Shown: positions 1 through 8,349 of the stretch, piece after piece
Numbering within the stretch: position 1 is the first letter of the stretch
Layout: each line of letters starts with the position of its first letter
NCBI RefSeq assembly: GCF_013113735.1
Contig: NZ_CP053346.1
Span: 3,858,001 to 3,922,000, forward strand
Source of the DNA: Sphingomonas sp. AP4-R1
GTDB taxonomy: Bacteria; Pseudomonadota; Alphaproteobacteria; Sphingomonadales; Sphingomonadaceae
Reading direction: 5' to 3'
DNA length: 64,000 nt
The notes under the pieces: generated by a model
The model's input: only the letters and a program-made list of their open reading frames with translations
Databases searched by the model: none
What the model was told of the DNA's origin: nothing
Program-made: the position numbers and the translations under genes

Positions 1-394
1 TGAGCAGCTTTTTCGGCAAGGTGAATGTCGCGCAGGCCAAGACACATAAAGCGACGCTGAAAGAGATTTTCGCTGGTGCTGGATCACATTACGCCCATGA
101 ACGTTCGGGCAAAAATGGAAAGCCTTACTGCCAAACTTCGACGAGCTCAGTGATAGCATTTCTGCTATGCGCTCCCGTGTCGAAGGTGCAAATCTCTTAA
201 GCAATGGATCGAGATTTGTCCGCGTCCAGCGGAGGGCGGCCCCCCAGTCGGTTGCGCGCCTGCTCTCTGCCTGAGTTAAAAATTGTCGGCTTGGTCGCAG
301 CGCCACAATTTGAAGATGAACGAGAGGCAGAATTTGCAAGACGCGGGCTGAATCGCAAATGGCCTGTTCTGGCTTCTTACGACCCTGTTCGCCA
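1..394. other. No supported gene at the window edge
   Basis: The first 200 bases are open in the third + frame, entering from outside the window and ending at a TAA at 198-200. The residues resemble nothing I recognise, so this may be the 3' end of a truncated or decayed gene. A weak 64-codon frame at 204-398 has no convincing features. I see nothing else. Confidence 0.3.
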
Positions 395-664
395 TTAGCT
401 GTCCACGAAAGGGCCTACAATGATCACACCTGCGGCTCGCAACTGGGCCGCGAGGCCATCCGCCTTTTTGCGAAGCGCGTCGGGCAAGGGCGCCCCAATA
501 TGACGATCTGACAAATCCGCCTGTTCGCCATTGCCGTAGACTCGATCAAGATAATATCCGGCAAGCTGGTAATGAGCTTTCACGACCGCTGGTTGAACCG
601 CCTGCTGAGCCAGTTTCAGCTCGGTTTCGGCGCGTTGATAAAAGTAGGCTTTGTCTTTTTCCAT
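395..664 (-). CDS. Small hypothetical protein
   Basis: An 89-residue soluble protein. It opens with an acidic and lysine-rich stretch (MEKDKAYFYQRAETEL), followed by an amphipathic helical region with alternating Ala, Gln and Leu and a YYLDRVYG segment. This pattern is like short helical hypothetical proteins that occur widely in sphingomonads, which is why I accept it over the overlapping frames on the other strand. It has no signal peptide and no catalytic motif. It is transcribed leftwards towards the window edge without a visible operon partner. Function unknown. Confidence 0.5.
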   Translation of the reverse strand: MEKDKAYFYQRAETELKLAQQAVQPAVVKAHYQLAGYYLDRVYGNGEQADLSDRHIGAPLPDALRKKADGLAAQLRAAGVIIVGPFVDS

Positions 665-927
665 GGGCGGTGTCAGCTCGATCGGAGCGGCGGATTAGCG
701 CTCCGCGACAGGACCGGCAATCCCGGCAATCCGACCACAGCGTGGCCGGCAACAAACGATCAATCTGCCGAAGGCGTTACGTGCTGCTGGCAGGCTTTTG
801 TGGTGGCGGCTGCAGTCGTTTCGCAACGGAGGCGTCCCGCGATGAACCGCGGGCGTTCTCATCAGTTGGTCCGCCACCGGCTATCAAAAAGATGGGTCGG
901 CTGAGGTCCTTCGGAGGCATTCCGGTC

Positions 928-1218
928 ATGAAAAACATCCGCAGTTCGTTCATCCTAGTGGCAGGCGCCGCGCTTTTGACGGCTGGTCCGGCGCTGGCGC
1001 AAACCACACACCAGACCAAGGTCGATACAGATACCAGCGTGTCGAACGGCGTTGCCACGACGACAACGACGCAGACCCACACCACAAAGCGCACAACCCG
1101 GCAGCCGAAGAAGGTTCTGGGTGTAAAGGTTGGTCACAAGACGGCGGTTCATCAGACGGTCAAAAAGACGTCTGTCAGTACCAATGGCGACAGCAGCACG
1201 ACCGTGAAGACGAAATAA
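928..1218 (+). CDS. Small secreted Thr-rich protein
   Basis: A 96-residue protein with a clear Sec signal peptide: two positive residues, a hydrophobic core, and an A-L-A cleavage motif before QTTHQ. The mature part is low in complexity: threonine-rich with repeated TTTT and HTTK stretches, then a Lys/Val/Thr-rich tail. The open frame extends back to 670, but ATG 928 is preferred because the signal peptide starts there and a GGAGG-like ribosome site lies just upstream (about 914). It is probably periplasmic, or extracellular if exported further. No enzymatic motif is visible and I cannot name a family. Confidence 0.6.
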   Translation: MKNIRSSFILVAGAALLTAGPALAQTTHQTKVDTDTSVSNGVATTTTTQTHTTKRTTRQPKKVLGVKVGHKTAVHQTVKKTSVSTNGDSSTTVKTK

Positions 1219-1341
1219 GGCGCCGCATATTGTCATCGACGGATGGGGCCATCCCGATCAAGACGTCCCGTCCGTCGTGGGACAAGATGGCCCTCTCAGG
1301 CCATTGCGATGACGCGGGTGCGTCCGAATTTCGTCGTGCCT

Positions 1342-1530
1342 CTACTCTCTGGAAATCCAGGCGTGGCTACATTCTAGAATGAGCTGGCGCCGAGCGGACG
1401 GCTCTGCGAGATGAGCCTCTACGGCCACACGGTCGTCTTTGGGCAGTCTGCGCAGGATGTCCGAAACGCTGCGACACAGCCCCGATCGCGCTAAATCATA
1501 GGCGTGTTTGATCGCCGCATTTGTCACCAT
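1342..1530 (-). CDS. Small hypothetical protein
   Basis: A 62-residue protein beginning MVTNAAIKHAYDLARSG, with a predicted helical fold and a basic centre followed by an acidic helix (VAVEAHLAEPSAR). The pattern suggests a small helical bundle, and similar short proteins are scattered through sphingomonad genomes, though I cannot name the family. It has no membrane segment or signal. The 270 bases between it and the exonuclease gene contain nothing recognisable. Confidence 0.45.
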   Translation of the reverse strand: MVTNAAIKHAYDLARSGLCRSVSDILRRLPKDDRVAVEAHLAEPSARRQLILECSHAWISRE

Positions 1531-1804
1531 CGCAATATTTCATCCCAAGAGGCCAACGAACCAGAAAACTCCAGGCATCGGTCGCGGGTACCGCATAGCC
1601 TGTTGATCGGACGTTTGGCATAACGCTTTCGGCTCCCAAAAGCCGCGCTCGCCACCCAGCCTCTGTCGCTACCCAAGACGCTCGCCGAATCCGTTGCAGG
1701 TCGCGCTGGGGAGGGGGCTGCCGTCGTTACAGCCACGAACCGACAGCAAGTCCAGGCTCGACTACGGTATCCAGCCGACGTCTCGGCGCATAACAACGGC
1801 GCGG

Positions 1805-2605
1805 CTAAAACAACCGGCCCTGCCTGGGCGCCTCCTGCCCCGGGGGCTCGTCGTCAAGCCTGCTCCGCAACGCGTGCTCCGCTGAAAAACGGAGGTCTTC
1901 GTCGCGATCGGATAGAAACCGCCTGAGAACATCATCGTGGAGCTCGCTCCAATATTTCCCGCGATCAGGGCCTGCCGGGACCCGTGGCAGCAGGCCGGGT
2001 AGGCCGCTCCATTCGATCAGTCGCTCCAAACCCGCTTCGTTGAGCATGTCGCGAAGATGATGGGCGGTGACATAAGCGTCCGGCATGGCGCGGTGAACGG
2101 GCAGCCCCGTCGCGCGGTCAAGGCCCTGCGGCATACGCCAATAGCGCAGCACCTGATTGGAAAAACTGGGACTATCAGGCCAAAGCCGAAGCGCACATTT
2201 CCATGTACAGATCCATGTCGCCCCGCCCGACAAATGAGGCGTACAGAAGCGCTGTTCGAACGAGGCTCGATGCGTGGCCAGAGCGATGGCGCCGCCTTCG
2301 GGTCTGAGCACGCACGGCGCAATCTCCTTCCAGAACGGCGCTCCCACGACATCGTCATCGACAATGTGATGCACGGCCATGGTCACCGCCGGGATCGGGC
2401 GACCGGGATTGACCAGCACGGCACCGCGATCATCATTGACCGACCAGAGACCGTCTTCCCCCAGCACGACATCCTGCCAGCCGATCTCACACACGTCATG
2501 CGCAGGCGGACGAGATCCGGTGGTTTCCAGATCGATGACGCGAACCCGGGTTTTAGACATGCCGTCAATATGGGGCGCCAAGCTCTCGAATGCTCGTGTC
2601 ACCAT
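1805..2605 (-). CDS. DnaQ-like 3'-5' exonuclease family protein
   Basis: The protein carries the exonuclease (DEDDh, RNase T/DnaQ) signature. Exo I is VIDLETTG, and CEIGW follows shortly after. A middle segment reads HHIVDDDVVGAPFW. An Exo III-like HRAMPDAYVTAHHL places the catalytic His and Asp as expected. The family removes nucleotides from DNA or RNA 3' ends during proofreading, repair or RNA turnover. At 266 residues it is a single nuclease domain plus a C-terminal tail rich in charged residues, without a polymerase. ATG 2560 (MSKTRVRVID) is an alternative start that fits the domain edge better, but neither start has a strong ribosome site. It is convergent with nothing and tail-to-head with the OB-fold gene. 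Confidence 0.75.
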   Translation of the reverse strand: MVTRAFESLAPHIDGMSKTRVRVIDLETTGSRPPAHDVCEIGWQDVVLGEDGLWSVNDDRGAVLVNPGRPIPAVTMAVHHIVDDDVVGAPFWKEIAPCVLRPEGGAIALATHRASFEQRFCTPHLSGGATWICTWKCALRLWPDSPSFSNQVLRYWRMPQGLDRATGLPVHRAMPDAYVTAHHLRDMLNEAGLERLIEWSGLPGLLPRVPAGPDRGKYWSELHDDVLRRFLSDRDEDLRFSAEHALRSRLDDEPPGQEAPRQGRLF

Positions 2606-2647
2606 GTGCGGTCGGGGCGGCTGGGCGCCGCCCCGGATTGGGTCGAT

Positions 2648-3208
2648 CTAGCCGCGCGATGGCATCACGGACGGGGCTGGGCCAGCCGGCGAAGCCGGCG
2701 CCTGATCACCGTCCATGTCGGACGGGGGCGGGGGGGCGTCGGGACCGTCCTCCGGTCCGTGCCGCGGGCGACGGTGGTCATGAGCGTCATGCGGGCCGCC
2801 GAGCGGTCCCAGAGCAATCACCCTTGCGTCGGGCCCGACGAGGAATGCAGCCCGGACGAAACCCTCGTCGAACCGGCCCTGCACCGTCACCAGTTCGCCT
2901 TTTGTGACGAGCTCTCCGTCCTCGCCCTCTCGGCCGGTCTCGACGAGGGCGCGGCCGCTCTGGTCCTGCACGATGAACTTGTTGCCGTAGATCTCGGCGA
3001 CCTGTCCCTTGATCGTGACAATCTGTTCCGACTGTAGCGATCGGATGGCGACAGGGGTGGCTGGCGCCATCGCGACGGATGGGCGCGTCGCATGCATGGC
3101 AACCGCCCCTACGCTGCCACCGACGGCGAGAAGGGCGATGCCGGCCACCGCCGCTGCGGCCTTGCCGCGCCATCTGCCGACAGCCACGTGGTTTTCGATA
3201 TCGGGCAC
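2648..3208 (-). CDS. Membrane-anchored OB-fold protein divergent from a two-component system
   Basis: A 186-residue protein. The GTG at 3208 is chosen because AGGAG sits seven bases upstream; the longer open frame upstream looks like shadow of the response regulator. It has a short cytoplasmic start, one hydrophobic helix (AAAAVAGIALLAVGGSVGAV), then a domain of about 80 residues (VTIKGQVAEIYGNKFIVQDQ) typical of bacterial OB-fold (BOF, YgiW/YdeI-like) proteins. The C-terminus is a His/Pro/Asp-rich tail that could bind metal. It is probably periplasmic and membrane-tethered. Divergence from a PhoP/PhoQ-like pair across 121 bases suggests that pair regulates it; this is inference. Confidence 0.65.
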   Translation of the reverse strand: MPDIENHVAVGRWRGKAAAAVAGIALLAVGGSVGAVAMHATRPSVAMAPATPVAIRSLQSEQIVTIKGQVAEIYGNKFIVQDQSGRALVETGREGEDGELVTKGELVTVQGRFDEGFVRAAFLVGPDARVIALGPLGGPHDAHDHRRPRHGPEDGPDAPPPPSDMDGDQAPASPAGPAPSVMPSRG

Positions 3209-3329
3209 TGTGTGTCTCCTACGATGTTGATGGAGTTGTTCTAGGCGCCCGCGACCGACGCTGGCTGAACCCGGCGGTTCAGTTTCGGTTTGGGTTGGCG
3301 GGCTACCTCCGGGCCAGAAGGAAGCGCAT

Positions 3330-3995
3330 GTGCGGATATTGCTCGTCGAGGATGATCCGGCCTTGGCCGACGGACTGGCCCGCGCGCTGCGTGCGGAAAA
3401 TTTCGCGGTCGATGTCGCGGGCAATGGGGAGGACGGCGGCCACCTCGGTTCCACCGAACTCTACGATGCGGCGGTCCTTGATCTGGGCCTTCCCAAGCGG
3501 GATGGCGTTTCGGTGCTGCGCGACTGGCGGGCCGAAGGCCGCACGCTGCCAGTGTTGATCCTGACCGCACGCGACGCTTGGTCCGAAAAGGTCGCGGGCT
3601 TCAAGGCCGGTGCCGACGATTATATCACCAAGCCATTTCGGACCGAGGAAGTGGTCATGCGCCTGCGCGCGCTGGTCCGACGGGCGGCCGGTCATGCGGG
3701 CGCGCGCATCGAATGCGGCCCATTATCATTCGATGCCCAGCTCGGTCAGTTTGAACTCGACGGTCTGCCCTTGAGGCTGACGGCGTTCGAATGGCGTGTG
3801 CTGTCTGCATTGATGCTACGGAAGGAAGTGGTGATCGAGCGATCCGATCTCATCGAACGCGTCTATGAAGGTGACGCCGACGTCGACTCCAACTCGATCG
3901 AGGTGATCATCGGCCGGCTTCGTAAGAAGATCGGGGCCGATCGGATCGAAACGGTACGGGGACGCGGCTATCGGCTGACGGCCGGCGCCGCGTGA
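3330..3995 (+). CDS. OmpR/PhoP-family response regulator
   Basis: A 221-residue two-domain regulator. The receiver domain starts MRILLVEDD, has phosphoacceptor Asp51 (AVLDLGLP), the conserved Thr in LILTARD, and Lys in ITKPF. A winged-helix DNA-binding domain follows (roughly 128-220), ending with the typical VRGRGYRL. Full family length. The stop overlaps the start of the kinase gene by four bases, so the two are translationally coupled. The divergent OB-fold membrane protein is a likely target. Similar PhoP-like systems respond to cations or envelope stress; the signal here is unknown. Confidence 0.9.
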   Translation: MRILLVEDDPALADGLARALRAENFAVDVAGNGEDGGHLGSTELYDAAVLDLGLPKRDGVSVLRDWRAEGRTLPVLILTARDAWSEKVAGFKAGADDYITKPFRTEEVVMRLRALVRRAAGHAGARIECGPLSFDAQLGQFELDGLPLRLTAFEWRVLSALMLRKEVVIERSDLIERVYEGDADVDSNSIEVIIGRLRKKIGADRIETVRGRGYRLTAGAA

Positions 3996-5368
3996 AATAT
4001 GTGCCTCGCTCCTTGTTCGGGCGGTTGCTTGCCGTCGCCACGCTCACCACGATCGCAGCGCTGGCGTTCGCTGCCGTCTCGATCGGGCATGTCTTAGAGC
4101 GCTTCGTCACCCGCGGCCTCGACCAGCAGCTGGACACACAGGTCGCCATTCTTGCTCGCGCGATCGAGCCCGATGGCCGGCTGGACCGAAAGCGCACGAT
4201 CAATCTCCCCATGTTCGAAGAGACCGGATCCGGGTGGGGCTGGCGCGTGGACGGCCCTGCCGGGCATTGGTCGCAGGGCGCAACCTTCGAACCGGAGCGG
4301 GAGCGCAGACATCATCCCTCTCAACCGGGAGTTGAGCATGGCCGCCAGCGCGATCGCGAACCGGTCCCCGGCGAGGGCCGGGACAACCACGGGCAACGGG
4401 TCCATTCTCGACAACTCAGTCTCTCAACCTCGGCGGGGCCGGTGCTGCTGACGGCCGCCGGCCCGCGCCGGGTTTCAGAGCAGCCGTTGCGCGAGGCTAT
4501 GGAACCGCTCTTCGTCTCGCTGGGCCTACTGGGGTGCGCCTTGGCAGCGGCTACCCTCCTGCAGTTGCGGTTCGGGCTTCGTCCTCTGCACGCCTTGCGC
4601 CGCGACCTGGGCGCCGTGAGAGAGGGACGCATCAGGCGCATTCCAGGAGGTCAGCCGGTCGAGCTTGCCTCGTTGGCTGCTGAACTCAACGCGCTGATCG
4701 ACCAGAACGAGGAAAGTCTGGCCCATGCACGCCGACATGTCTCCAATCTTGCACATGGTTTGAAGACGCCGCTCGCCGCGCTCGCCCTGAAGGTTTCGGA
4801 GCCGGGTCGGGATCCTGACGGCGCACTGGGCGAAATGGTCGCCCAGATCGACCGTCGGGTGCGCCATCATCTCGGTCGGGCGCGAGCGGCAGCACCAGGC
4901 GGGAGCCAGAGGCTTCGCAGCGGGCTTGTGACCGCGGTGTCAGACCTGCTCCTCGCATTGCGCCGCATCCATGCGGATAGACAAGTGACGGCGACGGTCC
5001 GCATCGATCCTGAGGTGGCCGTAGCGGTCGACCGCCACGATCTCGACGAGATGGTCGGCAACCTGCTCGACAACGCTTGGAGGCACGCAGCCTCAAGGAT
5101 CGAACTGAACGCCGTCCGCGATGGCAGCATCGTTCGGATCATCGTCCAGGACGACGGGCCGGGTCTCTCGCTCGCTGCCATCGACGAGGCGCTGATGCCC
5201 GGCCGGCGGCTGGACGAGCGTGGTGACGGGCATGGATTCGGTCTCCCGATCGCCCAGGAACTGGCGGAACTGAATGGCGGTGGGCTCGAGCTGCAACGAG
5301 CCTCCGACTTGGGTGGGCTTTGCGTGACACTGTCGCTTCCCGCATCGGGTGGTGGCGCGGCGTCTTGA
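3992..5368 (+). CDS. PhoQ-like sensor histidine kinase
   Basis: A 458-residue membrane kinase starting with GTG in the overlap with the response regulator. It has an N-terminal membrane helix (about 12-35), a periplasmic sensor segment of about 130 residues that is unusually rich in His, Arg and Glu, a second membrane helix (about 174-192), a linker, then a dimerisation domain with His255 in NLAHGLKTPL. The ATP-binding domain has NLLDNAWRHA (N box), DDGPGL (G1) and GHGFGL (G2). It should autophosphorylate and pass phosphate to the upstream regulator. The His-rich sensor segment hints at metal sensing, which is speculative. Confidence 0.88.
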   Translation: MKYVPRSLFGRLLAVATLTTIAALAFAAVSIGHVLERFVTRGLDQQLDTQVAILARAIEPDGRLDRKRTINLPMFEETGSGWGWRVDGPAGHWSQGATFEPERERRHHPSQPGVEHGRQRDREPVPGEGRDNHGQRVHSRQLSLSTSAGPVLLTAAGPRRVSEQPLREAMEPLFVSLGLLGCALAAATLLQLRFGLRPLHALRRDLGAVREGRIRRIPGGQPVELASLAAELNALIDQNEESLAHARRHVSNLAHGLKTPLAALALKVSEPGRDPDGALGEMVAQIDRRVRHHLGRARAAAPGGSQRLRSGLVTAVSDLLLALRRIHADRQVTATVRIDPEVAVAVDRHDLDEMVGNLLDNAWRHAASRIELNAVRDGSIVRIIVQDDGPGLSLAAIDEALMPGRRLDERGDGHGFGLPIAQELAELNGGGLELQRASDLGGLCVTLSLPASGGGAAS

Positions 5369-5403
5369 TGCCTTGTGGCGCGGGTCCGGCAGCCACCTCG
5401 CTG

Positions 5404-6309
5404 CTACCGCGCAAGGTCCCGACGGGTCGCGAGATCATTCCGTATCGCAGTGGCCGCGACGGCCGCCTCACCCATCGCATGGCTGATCTGGTCGAGCCCT
5501 TTGGCGACATCACCCGCTGCGTACAGGCCGGCGACCGTCGTGCGCTGATGAGGGTCGATGACAAGGCAGCCATCCTCGGTGGCCTCCGCGCCAAGCGAGA
5601 TGGCGAGCTCCGAGCGGATGACGGACCCCAAAGCGGGGTAGATGGTGTCGAAGGTGAGGAGACCGGACGGCGTTGATACGAGGATGGAGGCCTCGGCCAG
5701 TTCGAGCGGATCGCAGGGCCCATCGACCAGCACAACGCCGAGCTCGCCGAGGTGCCGGCGTTCCCCGATGCCAAGTGCATGGCCGGCATTCGGCGCAACC
5801 AACGTCACGTCCCGCGAATACATGCGAAGAAACACCGCTTCCTTGTACCCGTGCGTCTGTGTTCCGATCACACCGACCCTCCGGTCGGTGACCTCATACC
5901 CGTCACAGATCGGGCAATATCGGATCAGCCCGCGCTCGAGGGCTTCGTGGTGGAGGTCGTCGCGCATCCGGGGGCGGTTATTGACCACGCCCGTCGCGAG
6001 GAGGACGGATCTGGCCCGCACCTGTCCGTCGACCAGGCTCCCAACGAATGCCTCGCCGTCTCGCTCAAGTCTTTCCACCACCCCCGAATGGATCTGAACG
6101 CCGAACTCCGACGCTTGAAGGCGCATCCGCTGCAGCAATTCGGTCCCACGGACCCCTCCCGGATAACCGGGATGATTGCGCGTTCGCGGGATCAATGCGG
6201 CGCGGCTGTCGCCGGCATCGATGACCGCGACAGACAGGTGAAACCGGCTGAGATAGATTGCGGCCGTCAGGCCGGCGGGCCCGGCACCGACGATCAGCAC
6301 ATCGTGCAT
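5404..6309 (-). CDS. Thioredoxin-reductase-like FAD/NAD(P) oxidoreductase
   Basis: A 301-residue flavoprotein. The N-terminal FAD-binding motif is VGAGPAGLTAAIYLSR, the redox pair sits in CPICDGYEV at mid-protein, and the C-terminal FAD motif is GLYAAGDVAKGLDQISHA. The NAD(P)-binding segment (RVGVIGTQTHGYKEA) is less canonical than in true TrxB, so the physiological partner may not be thioredoxin. ATG 6309 is chosen because it begins right at the FAD motif; the open frame continues far upstream without domain content. It follows csbD by 44 bases in the same direction and is convergent with the histidine kinase gene. A redox-stress role is likely. Confidence 0.8.
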   Translation of the reverse strand: MHDVLIVGAGPAGLTAAIYLSRFHLSVAVIDAGDSRAALIPRTRNHPGYPGGVRGTELLQRMRLQASEFGVQIHSGVVERLERDGEAFVGSLVDGQVRARSVLLATGVVNNRPRMRDDLHHEALERGLIRYCPICDGYEVTDRRVGVIGTQTHGYKEAVFLRMYSRDVTLVAPNAGHALGIGERRHLGELGVVLVDGPCDPLELAEASILVSTPSGLLTFDTIYPALGSVIRSELAISLGAEATEDGCLVIDPHQRTTVAGLYAAGDVAKGLDQISHAMGEAAVAATAIRNDLATRRDLAR

Positions 6310-6353
6310 GGCCGATGACAGCGTCATTCCCGGTTCGGGGGGCGGTACAACTG

Positions 6354-6593
6354 CTATTTGCCGCGCAGCGTATTCAGAAGTGCGACACCCGCAACGACGC
6401 CGAGAGCGGCGGCCGCGAAGGGGCGTTTGCGGGCAAAATCGCGTGCCTTTCCGTAAGCTGTCTGGATCGTTCCGGAGAACTGATCCGCGACACCCGAAGC
6501 CTGAAGCTGCTCGTCGCCGAGCGCCTTGCCGGCAACCTCCTTGACCTGGCCGGTGAAATTCTTGTCGTGGCCGATGATCGTGTCGCTGTTCAT
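6354..6593 (-). CDS. CsbD-family stress protein
   Basis: A 79-residue protein with the CsbD-like pattern: NFTGQVKEVAGKALGDEQLQASG, then QFSGTIQTAYGKARDF, and a short hydrophobic C-terminal helix (AAALGVVAGVALL) that could be a membrane tail, a frequent addition in alphaproteobacteria. CsbD proteins are induced by general stress; the molecular function is not known. It heads a likely two-gene unit with the flavoprotein downstream. I looked for a GGAAC/GTT general-stress promoter upstream and did not find a convincing one. Confidence 0.85.
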   Translation of the reverse strand: MNSDTIIGHDKNFTGQVKEVAGKALGDEQLQASGVADQFSGTIQTAYGKARDFARKRPFAAAALGVVAGVALLNTLRGK

Positions 6594-7060
6594 GACGGGC
6601 TTCCTGCAAGACGGTTTCGAGCGACTTCAAACCGCGAGATGCAAGATTGTGCCTTCGAGCCGAGAAAGTTTCGCGTCCGACGACATAGCCGACCCACGTC
6701 ACGGGCGGGCGTCCCGATCCCGCAGGTTGGCCATCCGGGATGCAGAAGGCGCCTGCGATCGGCCGAGGGGCGGGGCGCGTAAGTCGCCAGCGCGACCACC
6801 CAGAGCGATAGTTCAACGATCCGGCGTGATGGGCGGTCTCCACGCGATCCATGCAGCGAGTTGAGCGGTCCGAAACACCCGGCATGTTCATCACATCCAG
6901 GCCTTTGCAGATTGAGGCAGACTGACCAGCGACATCCCCTTTATCCCACGCCGCGCGACGAACAGGCAGGATAGACATGGTTCGAGACGCCGACCGGGTT
7001 CCTTAGGGGGGGCGAAGTGGCTTGCCGGACATGATCGAAAATGGGTCTGAAGCGCGACAG
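6594..7060. other. Intergenic region without a supported gene
   Basis: Open frames here on both strands are short and rich in Arg/Pro/Ser, as expected of shadow frames. The region must hold the csbD promoter on the minus strand and the 3' untranslated end of the luxI-type operon. I see no terminator with a T-tract and no recognisable RNA. Confidence 0.4.
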
Positions 7061-7408
7061 TCAGAGATCGGCAGCGCTGTCCAGCAGCTCGTCCATGATC
7101 GAATGAACGGCCGGCATCATGGTCACCGTCACTCTCCGTGCATCGGTGGTGTCCAGGGCGCGATGGAGCAGTCCCAGTTCGACCAACATGTTGATCTTGC
7201 GGTGGGCGCTGGAGACCGGGATATTGGCCGCGACGCACAGCGACCAGAGGTAGGTGGGACGTTGCTCGTGATGCGCGAGATACAGGTCCAGAAGCACGTC
7301 CCAAACTGGACATGGGCAGATATCAAACCCGACGTGCTGACCGACCAGGGCGCGTTCGGCGATAAGCGCCCGACAGGCGTCGACGCGACGGTCTGCAGGT
7401 TGATCCAT
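7061..7408 (-). CDS. Winged-helix (MarR-like) regulator, third gene of the AHL operon
   Basis: A 115-residue protein with a winged-helix pattern: LLDLYLAHHEQ (helix 1-2), SLCVAANIPVSSAHRKINML (helix-turn-helix) and LGLLHRALDTTDARRVTV (wing). It is shorter than a full MarR protein but has the core DNA-binding unit. Its ATG overlaps the stop of the dioxygenase gene by one base (TGATG), so it is translationally coupled. Its place in a luxI operon that lacks luxR makes it a candidate regulator of that operon; this is inference from position alone. Confidence 0.72.
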   Translation of the reverse strand: MDQPADRRVDACRALIAERALVGQHVGFDICPCPVWDVLLDLYLAHHEQRPTYLWSLCVAANIPVSSAHRKINMLVELGLLHRALDTTDARRVTVTMMPAVHSIMDELLDSAADL

Positions 7409-8349
7409 CAGGTTTTCGCAGGCACCGCCGACCCGGGTCGTGCCGCAAGCGGCGTGCCCGGCTGAAGCGCGCCTTCCCGGTACAGCGCGATCAATCGCTC
7501 CTGCTCGGGGCGAAGCGCATCGATCGCGCCCAATTCATCGCCAGCTGGCTGCAACGTGGCGGACGGACATCGCCCCTCATAAGTCCCGAGATTAGGGCGG
7601 TGCGCTCGGTAGCCGGCCAGCGCAGCAAGGTCCGGGTGAAAGGTGCTTGCGACATGCGGCGGATAGGCGAGCCACGGCAGCTCGTAGGGTTTCAGCCATC
7701 CCAGGCTGTAGCTGACGATCATGCCTCTGCGCGACGTCTGGGTTCGATTGACCCCGCCACAATGTAGGGTCGAGCCCAGGAACAGGAGCGCATCGCCGGG
7801 ATCCATCTCGACCGGGAGCGCCTCGTCATCCGACATGACGATCTCCTGCTGGCGCCGATGACTGCCGGGCCACACAATCGTCGTGCCATTTTCGGCACGA
7901 TACGGCGTGAGCGGCCACATCACATTGATGAGATATTCGACGCCAGGGTGCTGAAGCGGCCACATGTCCTGATCACGATGCGGAGGCTGCGCCATCCCGC
8001 CCGGCAGCAATTCGATCGCCTGCGTCAGATTGAGCTGGATCGTGTCGCAATGCGGTCCGAGGATCGCGGTCACAGCCTCGAAGATCGCCTCCTGCAGCAC
8101 GAACGCCGCCATGTGAGGGCTGCGCCGGAGCAGGCTGTGGAAACGCTTGGTGTTGCCGCCATAGAAGACTCCGGTCGATCGCGGTGTGGCAGCGAAGGTC
8201 GGTGCAAAGTCGCGGGACAGAGCCTGCACCAGGTCCTCGCGCACCGCGCTTCGGACAAGGCAGACGCCACGGTCGAGCAATTCGGACGCGATGGCGCCTC
8301 CGTCGACGTTCCTCGAGGGCGTGGGAAGGCGGGACGCGGCGGCGTTCAT
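7408..8349 (-). CDS. PhyH-type Fe(II)/2-oxoglutarate dioxygenase
   Basis: A 313-residue protein of the phytanoyl-CoA dioxygenase family. Iron ligands fit PHRDQDMWPL (His and Asp) and LHCGGVNRT (distal His), with the 2-oxoglutarate-binding Arg in SRRGMIVSY. The family hydroxylates lipids and many small molecules. ATG 8349 overlaps the stop of the AHL synthase gene (ATGA), so the long upstream extension is discarded. Immediate coupling to luxI suggests it modifies the acyl chain of the signal or its precursor, or makes a co-regulated metabolite. Substrate is unknown. Confidence 0.82.
   Translation of the reverse strand: MNAAASRLPTPSRNVDGGAIASELLDRGVCLVRSAVREDLVQALSRDFAPTFAATPRSTGVFYGGNTKRFHSLLRRSPHMAAFVLQEAIFEAVTAILGPHCDTIQLNLTQAIELLPGGMAQPPHRDQDMWPLQHPGVEYLINVMWPLTPYRAENGTTIVWPGSHRRQQEIVMSDDEALPVEMDPGDALLFLGSTLHCGGVNRTQTSRRGMIVSYSLGWLKPYELPWLAYPPHVASTFHPDLAALAGYRAHRPNLGTYEGRCPSATLQPAGDELGAIDALRPEQERLIALYREGALQPGTPLAARPGSAVPAKT

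Noticed and set aside
2057..3037. Long + strand open frame of 326 codons
   Set aside because: Shadow of the exonuclease and OB-fold genes on the other strand; Arg/His/Pro-rich with no domain.
4270..4410. Possible frameshifted segment in the sensor domain of the histidine kinase
   Set aside because: The residues are unusual, but the frame is continuous and the segment before the second membrane helix reads like sensor domains of related kinases.
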